Shown here piece after piece: positions 32,102 through 42,660 of a DNA stretch of 64,000 nt (within the stretch, counting starts at the first letter, position 1; each line of letters starts with the position of its first letter). Source of the stretch: Persicaria tinctoria. Taxonomy: Eukaryota > Streptophyta > Magnoliopsida > Caryophyllales > Polygonaceae. The notes beneath the pieces are model-generated. The model was not told the DNA's origin and made no database searches. It was given only the letters and a program-made list of their open reading frames with translations. The position numbers and the translations under genes were made by a program. The stretch covers positions 29,354,467 to 29,418,466 of the forward strand of contig JBANSL010000004.1 in NCBI GenBank assembly GCA_037127255.1. Direction: 5' to 3'.

Positions 32102-33301
32102 TTGATGGCTTGGGAAATCTGGGGAGACGTTTGGGACGATGATCCCGATCCATGGGCTGCACAACAACGACGCCGACGAGAGCTCCAGAGAAGAGCTTTG
32201 CATCAACAACAAGCTTTAGAACAACAACGAGAGGCTCAAAGGCACCGCCTTTGGCTTCAACATCAACGCGAAGTCAAAAGACGCCAACTTTGGCTTCAAC
32301 GTCAAGAGGAAGAACAACGTCAATTGGAGATCGAAGATAAGAGGTGTCGACAACGCTATCAGATTCGGCTTCTCCAACAAAGAGAGGCTGAGGAGGCACG
32401 ACGACAAGAGGAGGAGGAACGTCGCCGAGAGGAGGAATTGGCGAAGGCCATCTCGGATATAATTTATCAAGAGGAGGAGGAACGTCACCGAGAGGAGGAC
32501 TTGGAGGAATTGGCGAAGGCCATCTCGGATAGAATTTGTCAAGAACTTCCTTCAGCCCTCACCCCTGTTCCAGCGGCTATAGTTGCCTCAACCGACGACG
32601 AGGTAATTGAGCTTAAGGAGCCTTTTGTTGATTTCGTTGCCCAGAAAACAGCACAGCGCATCGAATTTGTTTCGCAAATTCCCATTCACTCCGACCTCAG
32701 AATTGAGTCAACTCAGTCTTGTTGCGAAGCTGACTCGACGAGCTTTCCAACGGTGGGTCACACGCTGTCAGACTCCTCCGGAAAGACCTCCGAATCTGTA
32801 CTTAAAGTCGACTGCAGTGTTGTGCAGGAGGTGGAGCATGTTGATTCCGTTGACGAGGATGGGGTACTTGATGACGTGTCTCACGAGTTAGCGATTGTAC
32901 CTCTTGGGCATGTTCATGAAGTTCCAGTTGCTGAGATTTGTGTGTTCATTGATCCTATTCTTATTGCGGATCAAGTCCGTTCAACGATCGCGCATGAAGG
33001 TGTTGTTTTTGGGGTTCCTATACCTCGAATTCTCCTGGCACCTATTCCACCCATTTCTCCATCATCTTCTTTGAAGGTTGCTGCTCCTTCCACGCTGATC
33101 ATCGTCGACTCGATTCGGGGACGAATCAAAGATAAGAGGGGGAGAATGATGCGGGTCAAGATGACCTTCTGTGGGTCAAACAACGATCTTGATCCATGCA
33201 ACGACTCGAGGACGAGTCGATTTCAAATGGAGGAGAATGATGTCATCCTCAAGCGGAAGAAGAAGGCTCCACCTTGGGAGTCGTTAAAGAAACGGCGTTA
33301 A
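32102..33301 (+). CDS. chimeric ORF of a non-autonomous Ty3/gypsy-derived element (399 aa)
   Basis: The N-terminal half is an Arg/Gln/Glu-rich coiled coil (about residues 20-145: QQRRRRELQRRALHQQQALE and similar). The middle is Val/Ser/Asp rich with no recognised domain. The end (DSRTSRFQMEENDV) looks like the extreme C-terminus of plant gypsy polyproteins (DLRTNPFEEGEND-type). The last 21 residues lie inside the 3' LTR. RT, RNase H, protease and integrase are absent. I read it as an internal-deletion derivative keeping both coding ends in frame. Function is unknown; a gag-like packaging role is only a guess. Confidence 0.6.
   Translation: MMAWEIWGDVWDDDPDPWAAQQRRRRELQRRALHQQQALEQQREAQRHRLWLQHQREVKRRQLWLQRQEEEQRQLEIEDKRCRQRYQIRLLQQREAEEARRQEEEERRREEELAKAISDIIYQEEEERHREEDLEELAKAISDRICQELPSALTPVPAAIVASTDDEVIELKEPFVDFVAQKTAQRIEFVSQIPIHSDLRIESTQSCCEADSTSFPTVGHTLSDSSGKTSESVLKVDCSVVQEVEHVDSVDEDGVLDDVSHELAIVPLGHVHEVPVAEICVFIDPILIADQVRSTIAHEGVVFGVPIPRILLAPIPPISPSSSLKVAAPSTLIIVDSIRGRIKDKRGRMMRVKMTFCGSNNDLDPCNDSRTSRFQMEENDVILKRKKKAPPWESLKKRR
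33229..33237 (+). promoter_or_regulatory. polypurine tract of the gypsy-derived element
   Basis: GGAGGAGAA directly precedes TGATGTCATCC, the first bases of the LTR, which is where plus-strand priming occurs in gypsy elements. Confidence 0.65.
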
Positions 33302-33822
33302 TTATTTTATTATTTTTTATATATTAGGATTTTAGATTAAAGTTTTATCTTCTAGGTTTATTTATCTTTAGGATTAAAATTATATCTTTATCAACCTAAA
33401 TTCTATCTTGCACGGTAGAATTGGTTCTTAGGTTTTCTATTTAAACATTGTAGTTCTGTTGAATTAAATCAGATTGAATAGAATTGAGAAACCCCTTTAT
33501 GGATTAAGGGTTCTTCGATTATCAATCCCAAAACCTTATCTCGTTCAATTTGTTACGCTTTCTATTCTTCCGATCGAAAGGTACCTTGCAATTCGGTCAA
33601 CCCGTTGTGTTCAAGTGGCAACTTAGTGAGGCAGCCATTGTTGACCATAATTTTCCATACATATGAGTTTGTTATTGAATTAATTAAAAGCACTCGATTG
33701 ATCAAGTGAAATCCAAGCAATTCAACCGAAGCGTTCGTGCGCAAGGAAGTACTGGAGTGCTTGGTCAATTAATTAATCTCTTATATATTAATATATTGAT
33801 CAAGCCACATCGATGTACATCA
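33238..33822 (+). mobile_element. 3' LTR of the gypsy-derived element
   Basis: It starts TGATGTCATCC right after the polypurine tract and ends about TACATCA at 33,822. The first 300 bp match 16,458-16,752 closely, including TATTTAAA and ATTATCAATCCC. The right third is diverged from the 5' LTR. No 5-bp target duplication was found (GTATG on the left against GAAAT on the right), so the outer limit is uncertain. Confidence 0.6.
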
Positions 33823-34402
33823 GAAATACAAGAGCTTAAGCAAGATCACGCATCAGTTTAGCAATTGGCCGGCCTAGTCGATTGCTATACATCAGTATGA
33901 GTCGAGACAGATCTGTCTTTTTTCATGTCCTTTCGAATATCGGGTCAAAATGAGTCGAGCTCGTGTTCAGATTCGTGTTGCGCATGACGCTAAATTTTCG
34001 GGTTCGATCGAATCTGGGTTCAGATAAGTCGGATCAGATTTTCGGGTTGGGTCAGATTTTGATACAGAGAAATGAATTCATGATTAACATATCCTAACCA
34101 ATGGATAAAGTTATGTAGATGGGGGACCAGTGTGACCATGCCAACTCTCACAGTCACAGCCCCAAATATCCAGTAAATTGATAAAGCCACCACCACACCT
34201 CCCCTTTCTGCCCAATCTTTGTTTCCTTGTTTATTCTTTCTTCTCCAACCTAGAAGATCTGCACTTTCTCTTTTTCTGTCTATATGAACAGCTTTGTTTT
34301 GGGGGATTCAGTTCAGCACCCACTCAATTTTACCATGAATCTCTTGTAAACCCATGAGAGGAGAGGAGATCGAATAAAAAACAAACAAATTAAACAGCCA
34401 AA

Positions 34403-35662
34403 ATGTCAATCCCACATTTGTTCAGATGCCCAATAAGCCTAGATTTGTTCATAGACCCGGTTACACTTTGCACAGGCCAAACCTATGACAGGCCTTGCAT
34501 TGAGAAGTGGATCTCTTCTGGTAATCTCACCTGCCCAGTTACAATGTTGAGGCTCAATGATCTCTCCATGGTCCCTAACCACACTCTCCGCCATCTGATC
34601 CGCCAGTGGCGCGATCAGACGGCTCAGACTCCATCTCTCCTTGATGCTGATCATGAGCATGATGGCTACTTGGCTGCACTCAAGCAAACCCTTGAGTCCC
34701 AACAACCCCTTTGGGAGATGAAGCTCCAAGCCCTCAAACAAGTCAAGGCTTTGTCTTTGGAGCTACCATGTGGAGAAAATGAGGGTTTGATCAGATTTGG
34801 GTTCTTCCCATTGTTGCTAGAGCTGTCATTTAGCACTTGGGCCCCCAAAAGATTGGAGCTTGTGGAGTTGGCACTCACCACTGCTGTTAAGCTAATGCCA
34901 TTTAGTGACCATGGATGCTTAAATGTGCTCAAAGAAGACACAAAGATTGAATCTTTAATAGCTTTATTGGAACAAGGCACTCCCTTGATCAAGATCACCT
35001 TGTGCCATCTCTTGGAGGATGTTTTATCACCATCATTTTCTACTCAACAAACCAAGGGATTGTCTTTATTGATAAGAAAATCAGGCAGCATTCAACGGTC
35101 GATAATGAATCTAATCCATCTCAATCCCAACAATGAAGATGGCAACGAAGATGAAGATGAAGATGGCGATGAAGATGTCTCAGAGGGAGGGGTCAAGGTC
35201 CTGCTAGCATTATGTAGAAATTGTGTTGATCACAACCACCACCAAGGCCTTGAAAAATTAGTCCAATTAGGGGCAGTCAACACCTTGGTAAGATACATTT
35301 TGAGAGGTCTAAACATGGGTAGTGGGGTGGGTCTTGTGGCGGCGGCGGCAGCTCTAGAGGTGGTGGTGGAGACGGAGGGCGGGAAGGAGGCGCTGTTAGG
35401 AGAAAAGGATGGGGTAAAAGCACTAGTGAAGATGGTGTTTAGGGTTAGTGATCACCAAGGAAGTGAGAGTGCAGTGAAGAGTTTGATGGGCTTGTGTTGT
35501 GAGTCAGTTAAGGCAAGGGAGGAGGCAGTGAAAGCTGGGGTTCTGACACAGTTGTTGCTCTTACTGCAGAGTCAGTGCAGTGGGAGGGCAAAGACAAAGG
35601 CCAGGGTGTTGCTGAAGCTGCTTAGAGCCATGTGGGCTAAGGACCCAGTTGGTAGAAATTGA
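34403..35662 (+). CDS. U-box domain E3 ubiquitin ligase with ARM repeats (PUB family)
   Basis: A single-exon gene of 419 codons. Residues about 5-78 form a plant U-box: FRCPISLDLFIDPVTLCTGQ, TYDRPCIEKWISSGNLTCPV and PNHTLRHLIRQW. The U-box recruits the E2 and has no zinc-binding cysteines. The rest is leucine-rich and fits ARM repeats (for example VKSLMGLCCESVKAREEAVK near the C-terminus), with a Glu/Asp run at about 246-258. Layout and length match the short U-box/ARM PUB proteins (PUB22-28 type) that act in stress and immune signalling in the cytosol. Start: first ATG, in a good context after CCAAA. I cannot say which paralogue. The frame is intact and probably functional. Confidence 0.9.
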   Translation: MSIPHLFRCPISLDLFIDPVTLCTGQTYDRPCIEKWISSGNLTCPVTMLRLNDLSMVPNHTLRHLIRQWRDQTAQTPSLLDADHEHDGYLAALKQTLESQQPLWEMKLQALKQVKALSLELPCGENEGLIRFGFFPLLLELSFSTWAPKRLELVELALTTAVKLMPFSDHGCLNVLKEDTKIESLIALLEQGTPLIKITLCHLLEDVLSPSFSTQQTKGLSLLIRKSGSIQRSIMNLIHLNPNNEDGNEDEDEDGDEDVSEGGVKVLLALCRNCVDHNHHQGLEKLVQLGAVNTLVRYILRGLNMGSGVGLVAAAAALEVVVETEGGKEALLGEKDGVKALVKMVFRVSDHQGSESAVKSLMGLCCESVKAREEAVKAGVLTQLLLLLQSQCSGRAKTKARVLLKLLRAMWAKDPVGRN

Positions 35663-36955
35663 GGGAAAGTGCGTTTGTTTGGTGGGTTCTTTTGGATAGG
35701 ATGATTGGGGGGGCCACTTGGATTGGATTCATGGTTGCTGTCTTTGAAAGGAAAGCTACTCTCATGGTTGATGTGTTTTCAATGTGTATGATTTGATTTA
35801 GACCTCATTTGAAGCCTTCAGTTTCTGTTTTTGTTACCAATGTTAGTAGTTTCAGGCAAATTAAGTTAGTGGGCTTGATTTTTTGTTCTTGTTATCACAA
35901 AAGTGTGTGTTTTAAGGTATGAAAAATTGCCCAAAAAACTTGCCATAAAAGAATAGATTAAAAAGGCATCACGTCAACATAGTGTATTATTATCTATAGA
36001 GTTCAACACTTCAACCTAAGAACTCTTTAGTTTGATGTAGATGCCGAATGCCCAATATATGCAAATAAATAATCATCAGGTTAATTGGGAAGTTAAAGCC
36101 TAACATATTAGGTCGGTGGACCAGAACGCTCGTACACACGACCCCCAGTCATAGCGCGTCCACTGACCTTATATATTTAGAATCGGAATTATGAAACGTG
36201 GGACAATAATTTTTTCACATCGTAACAACAATCACTAGTGTAAGCATTTGATCATTGCAATTACCCAAGTAATGTGTATGGAAATAATTCGCAATAAATG
36301 TAATCTTTGTTTTTGTTAAATTTTGGAAAAACCTTTGTCAGACCGCGTATAAACAGAGCTATGTTGGGTTTATTTAAATTTTAGATTACAAGGTTTTCTT
36401 CGATAAGTTTTGACTTCTCATTCTATTTTAGCCTAACTTGATCGCCCTAGTTGCACAGTGTATAAACGGAAGGCTGGTTGAATTTTTTTTTTTAGGTTAT
36501 AAGGTCGATAACTACCTTCTATTAAAAAGTTAAACTATTGTAAAAAAAAAGCTTCACTCTTCTTTTCAAGCGTGCCAGACATAATCTTGACCATCTATCA
36601 TAAAAACCATAATTTCGAGGCTAAAAAACAATCAAATACAGTAGTTCAATTGAGGAAGAAATAAAAAAACGTACGTGTTTGAATGAAAGAGCAAATAGTG
36701 AAAAGTAAGGGACTATTAAGGTTGGAGGGGTTGAAAATAACATTTGGGAGAAACGTGAGGCATGCGCCAAAAGCAATAGTTGAATTTAGTCCAAACAAAG
36801 AAATAGGCCTCTCTCACAGTCACAGCCTAACAAGTTAGTTGAGAACGCATTTGCAGATTTTATACATAGTGGTTTGGTCACTCAACCCCATATCTTTGAA
36901 TTGCACAAAAACCACACCTTCCCAAAAGTAAAATATAAAATCAAGTTTCATCTTC
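35663..36955. other. intergenic, 3' flank of the U-box gene
   Basis: AT-rich. It should contain the 3' UTR of the U-box gene near its left end. Nothing else was recognised. Confidence 0.5.
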
Positions 36956-36973
36956 TTTTTTGGTACATACTCC

Positions 36974-37069
36974 TTGAATAGGTAAATGAAGAGCGGTCAT
37001 TCCGGGATTCGAACCGGGGACATATGAGTACTATCCACAAGTCCTTTCCAGTGAGTCATTCCGGAATGG
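36974..37069 (-). mobile_element. short tRNA-derived insertion (SINE-like) with 18-bp target duplication
   Basis: TTTTTTGGTACATACTCC occurs at 36,956-36,973 and 37,070-37,087, identical at all 18 positions. The 96-bp insert read on the minus strand has an A-box-like TGACTCACTGGAAAGG and a strong B-box CCGGTTCGAATCCCGG. The intact T-arm and missing A-tail body suggest a truncated SINE or retrotransposed tRNA-like RNA. Confidence 0.75.
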
Positions 37070-37218
37070 TTTTTTGGTACATACTCCGGCCATCACATTA
37101 TACATGTATCATGTATGAATTTTACCAAATGCACTACCATTCTTATGTACAATACATCAATTACTTCAAAGGAAAAAAGTATCATGTGTACAACAAAGCC
37201 AAACTAGAGACTACTTGA

Positions 37219-38169
37219 TTAAACGAGACTCGGTCTGCCTTGTGTATCACCTGAATCAAGAGGAGCATAGCTTCCGAGATTTGAGATGGAACGATCATGC
37301 ACGATTGACTCGTAATTGATCCGTTCATGATGGTAAGACTTGTCGACGAAGTAGAAAACGCTCTGTATAGTATTTCCAAACAAGAACAGAACAACGAACA
37401 ATATCAAGCCGATGAATCCAATTCCTACTTTTTCGAGAATCGTCGTTGACTGGTCAAACATCACAAACCTCCCAAACAAGTATCCGGCCCCACCTCCCCA
37501 TAGGGTGCCGGCGAGGGCTATGGTAAGTGCAATTCCCATTTTGCCCTCGAGGAGTTCCTTGCTCTTCTTCATTGCTTGAATTCCATAGTTCTCCTCCTCC
37601 ATGACTACAACTGGAATTGTCAATTGCCAAATGACACCCATATAAAACAAACCCACCAAGTATAAACCATAGAGCACTAGCCCCAAAATCATACCATTTC
37701 CTATGTCACCATATGAATAAAAAGTTGAAAATATGACCAAGAATAAGAAAATAAGGACACAATTATATGCAAGGATGACACCAAAACCCCATAAGAAGGT
37801 CACCATAAGCCTTTTTTTAGCCATGTGAACGACCCTTATGACCTCTTTGAAGGTGAGTTGTTGCTTCCCCGAGTAGATCAACGCGACAGAATAGGCGACA
37901 ACTGCAGTGGACGCGTAGAAGAGGGCGATGACCAACGCGAAAACCACCATCTTGATGATCCAAAGAACGATTGCTTTGGAGTAGGAGTTGATGTTATCGA
38001 TAAGGAGCAAAGAGACACCAATATGGATGAGGCATGCGAGCGATAGAGGAAGGATAAGGGTTAGGGTAAGTTGGAGGAAGATCATCCTCCATGTGAAAAC
38101 AATCTTGATAGCTTCTTTGCATATCCCAAAGAAGCCCAGGGTTTGAAGGTTTGCACGCTCCATAGCCAT
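37219..38169 (-). CDS. multi-pass membrane protein of a plant-specific family
   Basis: A single-exon frame. Upstream ATGs would extend it to 38,292, but homologues of this type begin near an MERxN... motif, so I chose MAMERANLQTLGFFG (38,169; a start at 38,163 is equally possible). The 316 residues contain about six hydrophobic segments (for example MIFLQLTLTLILPLSLACLI, FLWGFGVILAYNCVLIFLFL, VGIGFIGLILFVVLFLFGNT) and a charged cytosol-like tail ending QGRPSLV. It resembles the Arabidopsis group annotated only as transmembrane or 'polyadenylate-binding protein 1-B-binding' proteins. No function is established from the sequence. The frame is intact. Confidence 0.8.
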   Translation of the reverse strand: MAMERANLQTLGFFGICKEAIKIVFTWRMIFLQLTLTLILPLSLACLIHIGVSLLLIDNINSYSKAIVLWIIKMVVFALVIALFYASTAVVAYSVALIYSGKQQLTFKEVIRVVHMAKKRLMVTFLWGFGVILAYNCVLIFLFLVIFSTFYSYGDIGNGMILGLVLYGLYLVGLFYMGVIWQLTIPVVVMEEENYGIQAMKKSKELLEGKMGIALTIALAGTLWGGGAGYLFGRFVMFDQSTTILEKVGIGFIGLILFVVLFLFGNTIQSVFYFVDKSYHHERINYESIVHDRSISNLGSYAPLDSGDTQGRPSLV

Positions 38170-38457
38170 TTGTGTTCTTTTTTGTTCTTTCTTGGTGGTT
38201 TTGGGAGAAGGGGATTTGATTGGTGCTTGTTTCAATTTCTTAAATTGTAAGAAACTTGTGTACATTGACAAAATCAGAAGAAAAATAAACAATGAAGAAG
38301 GCTTAATTAATTACATTTTGCCCATAGGTTAATCTTGTTAGAAGCATTGGACATCACTCACAACTTAAAATAAGTTGCAACTGTGTTCAATATGTAATTT
38401 TATATAAATTAAATACCATCAAATCAATACATATATCCTTTTGACCAAAACAATCAA

Positions 38458-38459
<2 letters not shown>

Positions 38460-38522
<63 letters not shown>
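38460..38522. repeat. (AT)n microsatellite, left border of element X
   Basis: About 31 AT units end at ATTATAGATC. It is one of three TA arrays bordering elements X and Y. Confidence 0.95.
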
Positions 38523-38527
<5 letters not shown>

Positions 38528-38929
38528 ATCTTTCGTTCACAACTCTTACGGTGTACCTTATACACAATTGTGGACCATTGATTTCATTGTGATGAATGGG
38601 TGAGATTAAAATGGAGTTTTACATTTTTTTTAATTATAAACAAGTGGGACCCGCCCACTTTGGTGCATATCCGGCAATACGCTCCACAATGGGGCGCGTG
38701 ATGTTCATGTACGGGGGAGTGAAAGATGCAATTCAATTTTTGACAAAGTGGTGGGTCCCACATAACAATTAAAAAAAAAAAAAGCTTTCCCATTTTTTTT
38801 AATCTGAAGCTTTCCCTTATTTTTTTAATTTAGACAATTAAAAAAACAAACTTTTATATTGTTTAATCTGATTTTTTTTTTATATTCTAAACAAGTATTT
38901 TTTTACTTTGCACGGTCGGTTGATATTTT

Positions 38930-39735
38930 TTAAAAATATGATAAATGAACGGTTTCGGTTGAATCGGTCGATTTAACACGAATATTGAACGATAATTGGG
39001 AGATTATTAAATGAAATTCTTATTTTTACGAGGTACACAACAGCGATGAACAATTGCATAATCATTGTGAATAAATACTTGTTTAGAATTATTCGATTGA
39101 ATGAATCGATTTAACGCGCACATTGAACACTAATTGGTAGATTATTCAGTGGAATTCTTATTTTTGCGATATACACAGAAGCGACGAATATATAATTGCA
39201 CTACCGTTGTGAATAAGTAAATTTTTAGAAGTATTTGGTTGAATCGGTCGTTTTCACGCGTACATTGAACGATAATTGAGAGATTATTAAGTTGAATTCT
39301 TATTTTTGCGAGGTACACAGAGCGACGAATATATAATTGCATAACCATTGTTAATAAGTAATTTTTTTAGAATTATTCGGTTGAATCGATCGATTTATCA
39401 TGCAGAATGAACGATAATTGATAGATTATTCAGTGAAATTCTTATTTTTACGAGGTACACATAAGCGATGAATAATTGCATAACTTGTGAATAATTAAAT
39501 TTTAAGAATTATTCGGTTGAATCGGTCGATTTAACGAGTACATTGAACGATAATTGGAAGATTATTCAGTGGAATTATTATTTTTATAAAGTACACAGAA
39601 GCGATGAATAATTGCATAACCGTTGTGAATAAGTAATTTTTCAAATTATTCGGTTGAATTGATCGATTTAACGCGTACATTAAACGATAATTTGTTGTTT
39701 ATTCGGTGAAACTCTTAATTTTCCGAGCTACTAAA
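38930..39735. repeat. about 140-bp tandem repeat, roughly six diverged copies
   Basis: GAACGATAATTG-like words recur at 38,987, 39,125, 39,267, 39,409, 39,545 and 39,682 (spacing 136-142 bp), each followed by TATTCAGTGGAATTCTTATT and GAGGTACACAGAAGCGA variants. No coding capacity was seen. Confidence 0.85.
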
Positions 39736-39901
39736 AAAACCCAAATCAAAAGAACCCCGATACAGGCAAATAAACAACACCTAATCCATGAATAATGAAT
39801 GTTTTTTCATAAAATCCAAACCTAATCCCATATTCAATTGAATCTCTCACACACAAAAAAACCCAACCAAAATCCCACAAAAGCTTGATAGTTACCCATC
39901 A

Positions 39902-40195
39902 ATGGAGTCCTCACGATCGACCCTTGAACCAATCGGAGAGAGAAGAGAGCTCCTTGAACCCCAACCACCTGTTCCTCTTGCCCAGCAAACTGAACCAAGC
40001 ACCGCCTCCAATTCGCTTCCAAATCGCCTTCGATTCGCCTCCGTGCGCCGCTGCATTGCCTTCGCTCCTCTCCTCATCTGCTCGACACCGGTATCGCCAA
40101 TCGGAAGGCCCTTCACTGCCCGACCACCGAATGGACTCAACTCGTGGACGGAATCGACCACCCAGTTCGATTCGACTGTCTGCGTGGCCGATTAA
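39902..40195 (+). CDS. unrecognised 97-codon ORF in element X
   Basis: MESSRSTLEPIGERRELLEP starts a Pro/Ser/Arg-rich frame in the GC-richer part of element X. Overlapping open frames also exist on the minus strand (39,911-40,447), so coding is doubtful. It may be part of a captured 5' exon. Confidence 0.2.
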   Translation: MESSRSTLEPIGERRELLEPQPPVPLAQQTEPSTASNSLPNRLRFASVRRCIAFAPLLICSTPVSPIGRPFTARPPNGLNSWTESTTQFDSTVCVAD

Positions 40196-40618
40196 ACTTC
40201 GCTCCTCTTCGATTCGTGTCATCGTCGGTCTCGCCACCCAGAATCGCTCTACTCGTCGGTGAAGAACACAACGGTCACCGGTTGTCAAGGGACTATTGGC
40301 GGTGGCGTTCGAGCTCCACCCGGTGACTGGTGTCACCACTCTCAAAGAATCGTTCTTGGGTATTTGAGATTCACGATGAATTAGAAAGATTGAATCTCTC
40401 TCTCCAATTTCAATTAGGCTAGTTTTTTTTTTCCCCTGATTTGTCAATTTAATTGATTGATGTACACGCGCCTACGATTGTGTTGAAAGTGTGATTTGCT
40501 TTTCCTTAATTATTTTAATATATTTTGTATGAGTAATCTTAACCATCCATTTTCTTCCTATCAACGGTCCGAATTTGTGTACAAGGTACACCCTAAGACG
40601 TGTGTACACCAGAACCAC

Positions 40619-40622
<4 letters not shown>

Positions 40623-40666
<44 letters not shown>
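40623..40666. repeat. (TA)n microsatellite between elements X and Y
   Basis: About 22 TA units are shared by the right end of X (...CACACCC) and the left end of Y (GGGATTACTTC...). Confidence 0.95.
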
Positions 40667-40669
<3 letters not shown>

Positions 40670-40833
40670 ATTACTTCAAATGTAAAAACTCCTTATTGTG
40701 TAAAATGAGCTTAACGTGTAAAATTTCTAAATATGATGTACGCGCCCAGTATAGAAAATCAATTAACGGGCCGACCCAAACAAACGCTAAAAATTAATCT
40801 GTTTCTTTCTCCCGACTCTGTGACCTTGTAGCC

Positions 40834-41022
40834 ATGGCGGTCGATCCAGTGCTTGAGGAAGACGACCGTCGCCCGGGAATCTTCCGATTAATGGAGCAAT
40901 TGCAGAGGAGGATCGGCGATTTTGCATATTCTATCTTCTCCCTCTGTTCGATGTCGATTCCCTTTGTGAAGGAAGGAGTACAGGCCAGCCGTTTAGACGC
41001 TGCTTCCTCTTCGATCAATTAG
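40834..41022 (+). pseudogene. exon-like segment, unknown source (left side of element Y)
   Basis: From ATG at 40,834 the frame reads MAVDPVLEEDDRRPGIFRLM, GC-rich compared with its surroundings, and stops at 41,022. Further exon-like blocks with AG/GT borders follow downstream. I do not recognise the protein. Confidence 0.35.
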
Positions 41023-41409
41023 GGCTTTCGGGTTCGATAGCTTAATGTCCCAATTTCTCAAGGTTAAATTGATCCGCTTGGGGTGCTTCTCTATCTATTC
41101 CATCTCTTATCAGTCAATTGCTTCTTTTGGATCGTCAGGACATTCTATTGTTCGTCAACTTCCCTTTGGCTCTTTGAGGTTTGCTTTCATGTCCATGTTA
41201 TAATTTATGTTGTCCTTTTTTGTGTTTTTGTGTTTGTGGTTTCAGATTGCAGGGTATTTTGCTCTCTCTCCTTGGGTCGTGCACCATGGATTCAGGCCTG
41301 ATAAACTACTCCAACTGGCAGGTTAACTTTATTCTTTAGTTTCCAGAATAATTTAAATCCTCTTTAGCAGTGAACATCCCTTCTGTAGACTGTAGCTGAC
41401 AAAATTTGT

Positions 41410-42660
41410 TGCAGGTGCTTCAACCTTCACGCTTCCTTCGACAAATTCCACACCATTTATGTGAGGTACAAGTAAGGTACCTGGCAATTTTTTCTTGATA
41501 GCAATTACTGTGAATCATATGAATTGCTACTTAATTTTTTTGTTAGTTACTAACTCACTATTGTGTTTAGTTAGTTAAGATTAAGGCAACTGTTGAAAAC
41601 AGAAGCCAGGAGCATGCGTGCAAATGTGGTGGATCATTGTGTAATATTGTGGCCAAGACATGCTCAATGTATAATAGTAACTGGTTAAAGGGTCAATACT
41701 TGGCCCATTTGATCATGGAAAAAGTATTCTTAGGCTTACGATATATAGGATATGTTGCACTTTTGTTTGTTCCCAGTTACAGTTTCTTTGGCTATTGGTT
41801 TCAAGCTTTTTCTATTAATTAGTTGCTCTTCACCAAAAGATGGATATCTCAGTTGTGTGTCTGATATTTCCTCCAATATTATTCCCAATTCAAGTATCAC
41901 AATGGGGACATCACTACTATTTGATTTTGAACATTATTTTGTTATGTTTTTTTATAATATCCTTTTCGGTATTGGGATTACTTATTATTTCGTATCACAT
42001 AGATATACTAGAATTAAGAATTTTAAATAGACAATATGGAAAATTCTAACTGTTGCATTTGCACCATCAAAGTAGTCTTTAGTTGAGCCACCAAAAAAAG
42101 AAATATATATGGAACATTATTTTTTTATTGGTATTTGACTTAATAGGTCTATTATCTTTTCCTATAGTGGGTCCAGATTCTCCCTTGAGAATGTCATTCA
42201 TCTTCTTCTTCTTCTTCTTTTTTTTTTGTCGATTTGTGTTACTTGCTTTCATTTGTTGACTACATGTCTGGGGAATAATGCACTGCAGGACCGGGTCACG
42301 TCTGTGAGGACACCTGAAGTAATTAAAGATGAAGCTCTGCATGTGCAAAGTAGATGTCATGAGGATAAATGTGTGGAAAATTATCCATTTGATGGTCAAA
42401 TGGCCGAAGTCCCCAAAGCAATAGAATATGAAGCTCCTTATGGAAATTTTTTCTTACAAAGGTAATATTCCAAATTGGATTTAAACATTATGAATTCCAA
42501 CATATCAATGGACTTCGTTACTATGTTTATAGCTCATGTGGTAGTTCTTGACTGATTTACATATTCAATGCAGAGGACCGAGGAATCGTTTCAAGATTAT
42601 TCCATCAGTGGGCCAGGAAGCAAGCATTTCAAGATCCAAAGCGGTTGCTTGACAAGGTAA
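41410..42660 (+). pseudogene. further exon-like blocks of the same unknown fragment
   Basis: A small block (about 41,416-41,466) follows TTTGTTGCAG. A larger one (42,288-42,461) follows CACTGCAG and reads DRVTSVRTPEVIKDEALHVQ, then AIEYEAPYGNFFLQ, and ends AAAG before GTAATATT. A third (about 42,574-42,657) ends AAG before GTAATAG. The borders are canonical, but the protein family is not recognised and the series has no clear end. Confidence 0.35.

Larger units (their letters stand above)
38523..40622. mobile_element. element X: 2.1-kb inverted-repeat element bounded by TA microsatellites
   Basis: The left end contains CTTACGGTGTACCTTATACA then CAATTGTGGACCATTGAT. The right end read inward contains CTTAGGGTGTACCTTGTACA then CAAATTCGGACCGTTGAT. 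Both start with TATAG next to a TA array. The interior has a 140-bp tandem repeat and a GC-richer segment. It looks like a TA-array-inserting non-autonomous DNA element, similar in plan to the rice Micron elements; the class is inferred. Confidence 0.65.

Noticed and set aside
39911..40447. 178-codon minus-strand protein in element X
   Set aside because: Overlaps three other open frames in a GC-richer segment; no domain, start context or splice support favours it.
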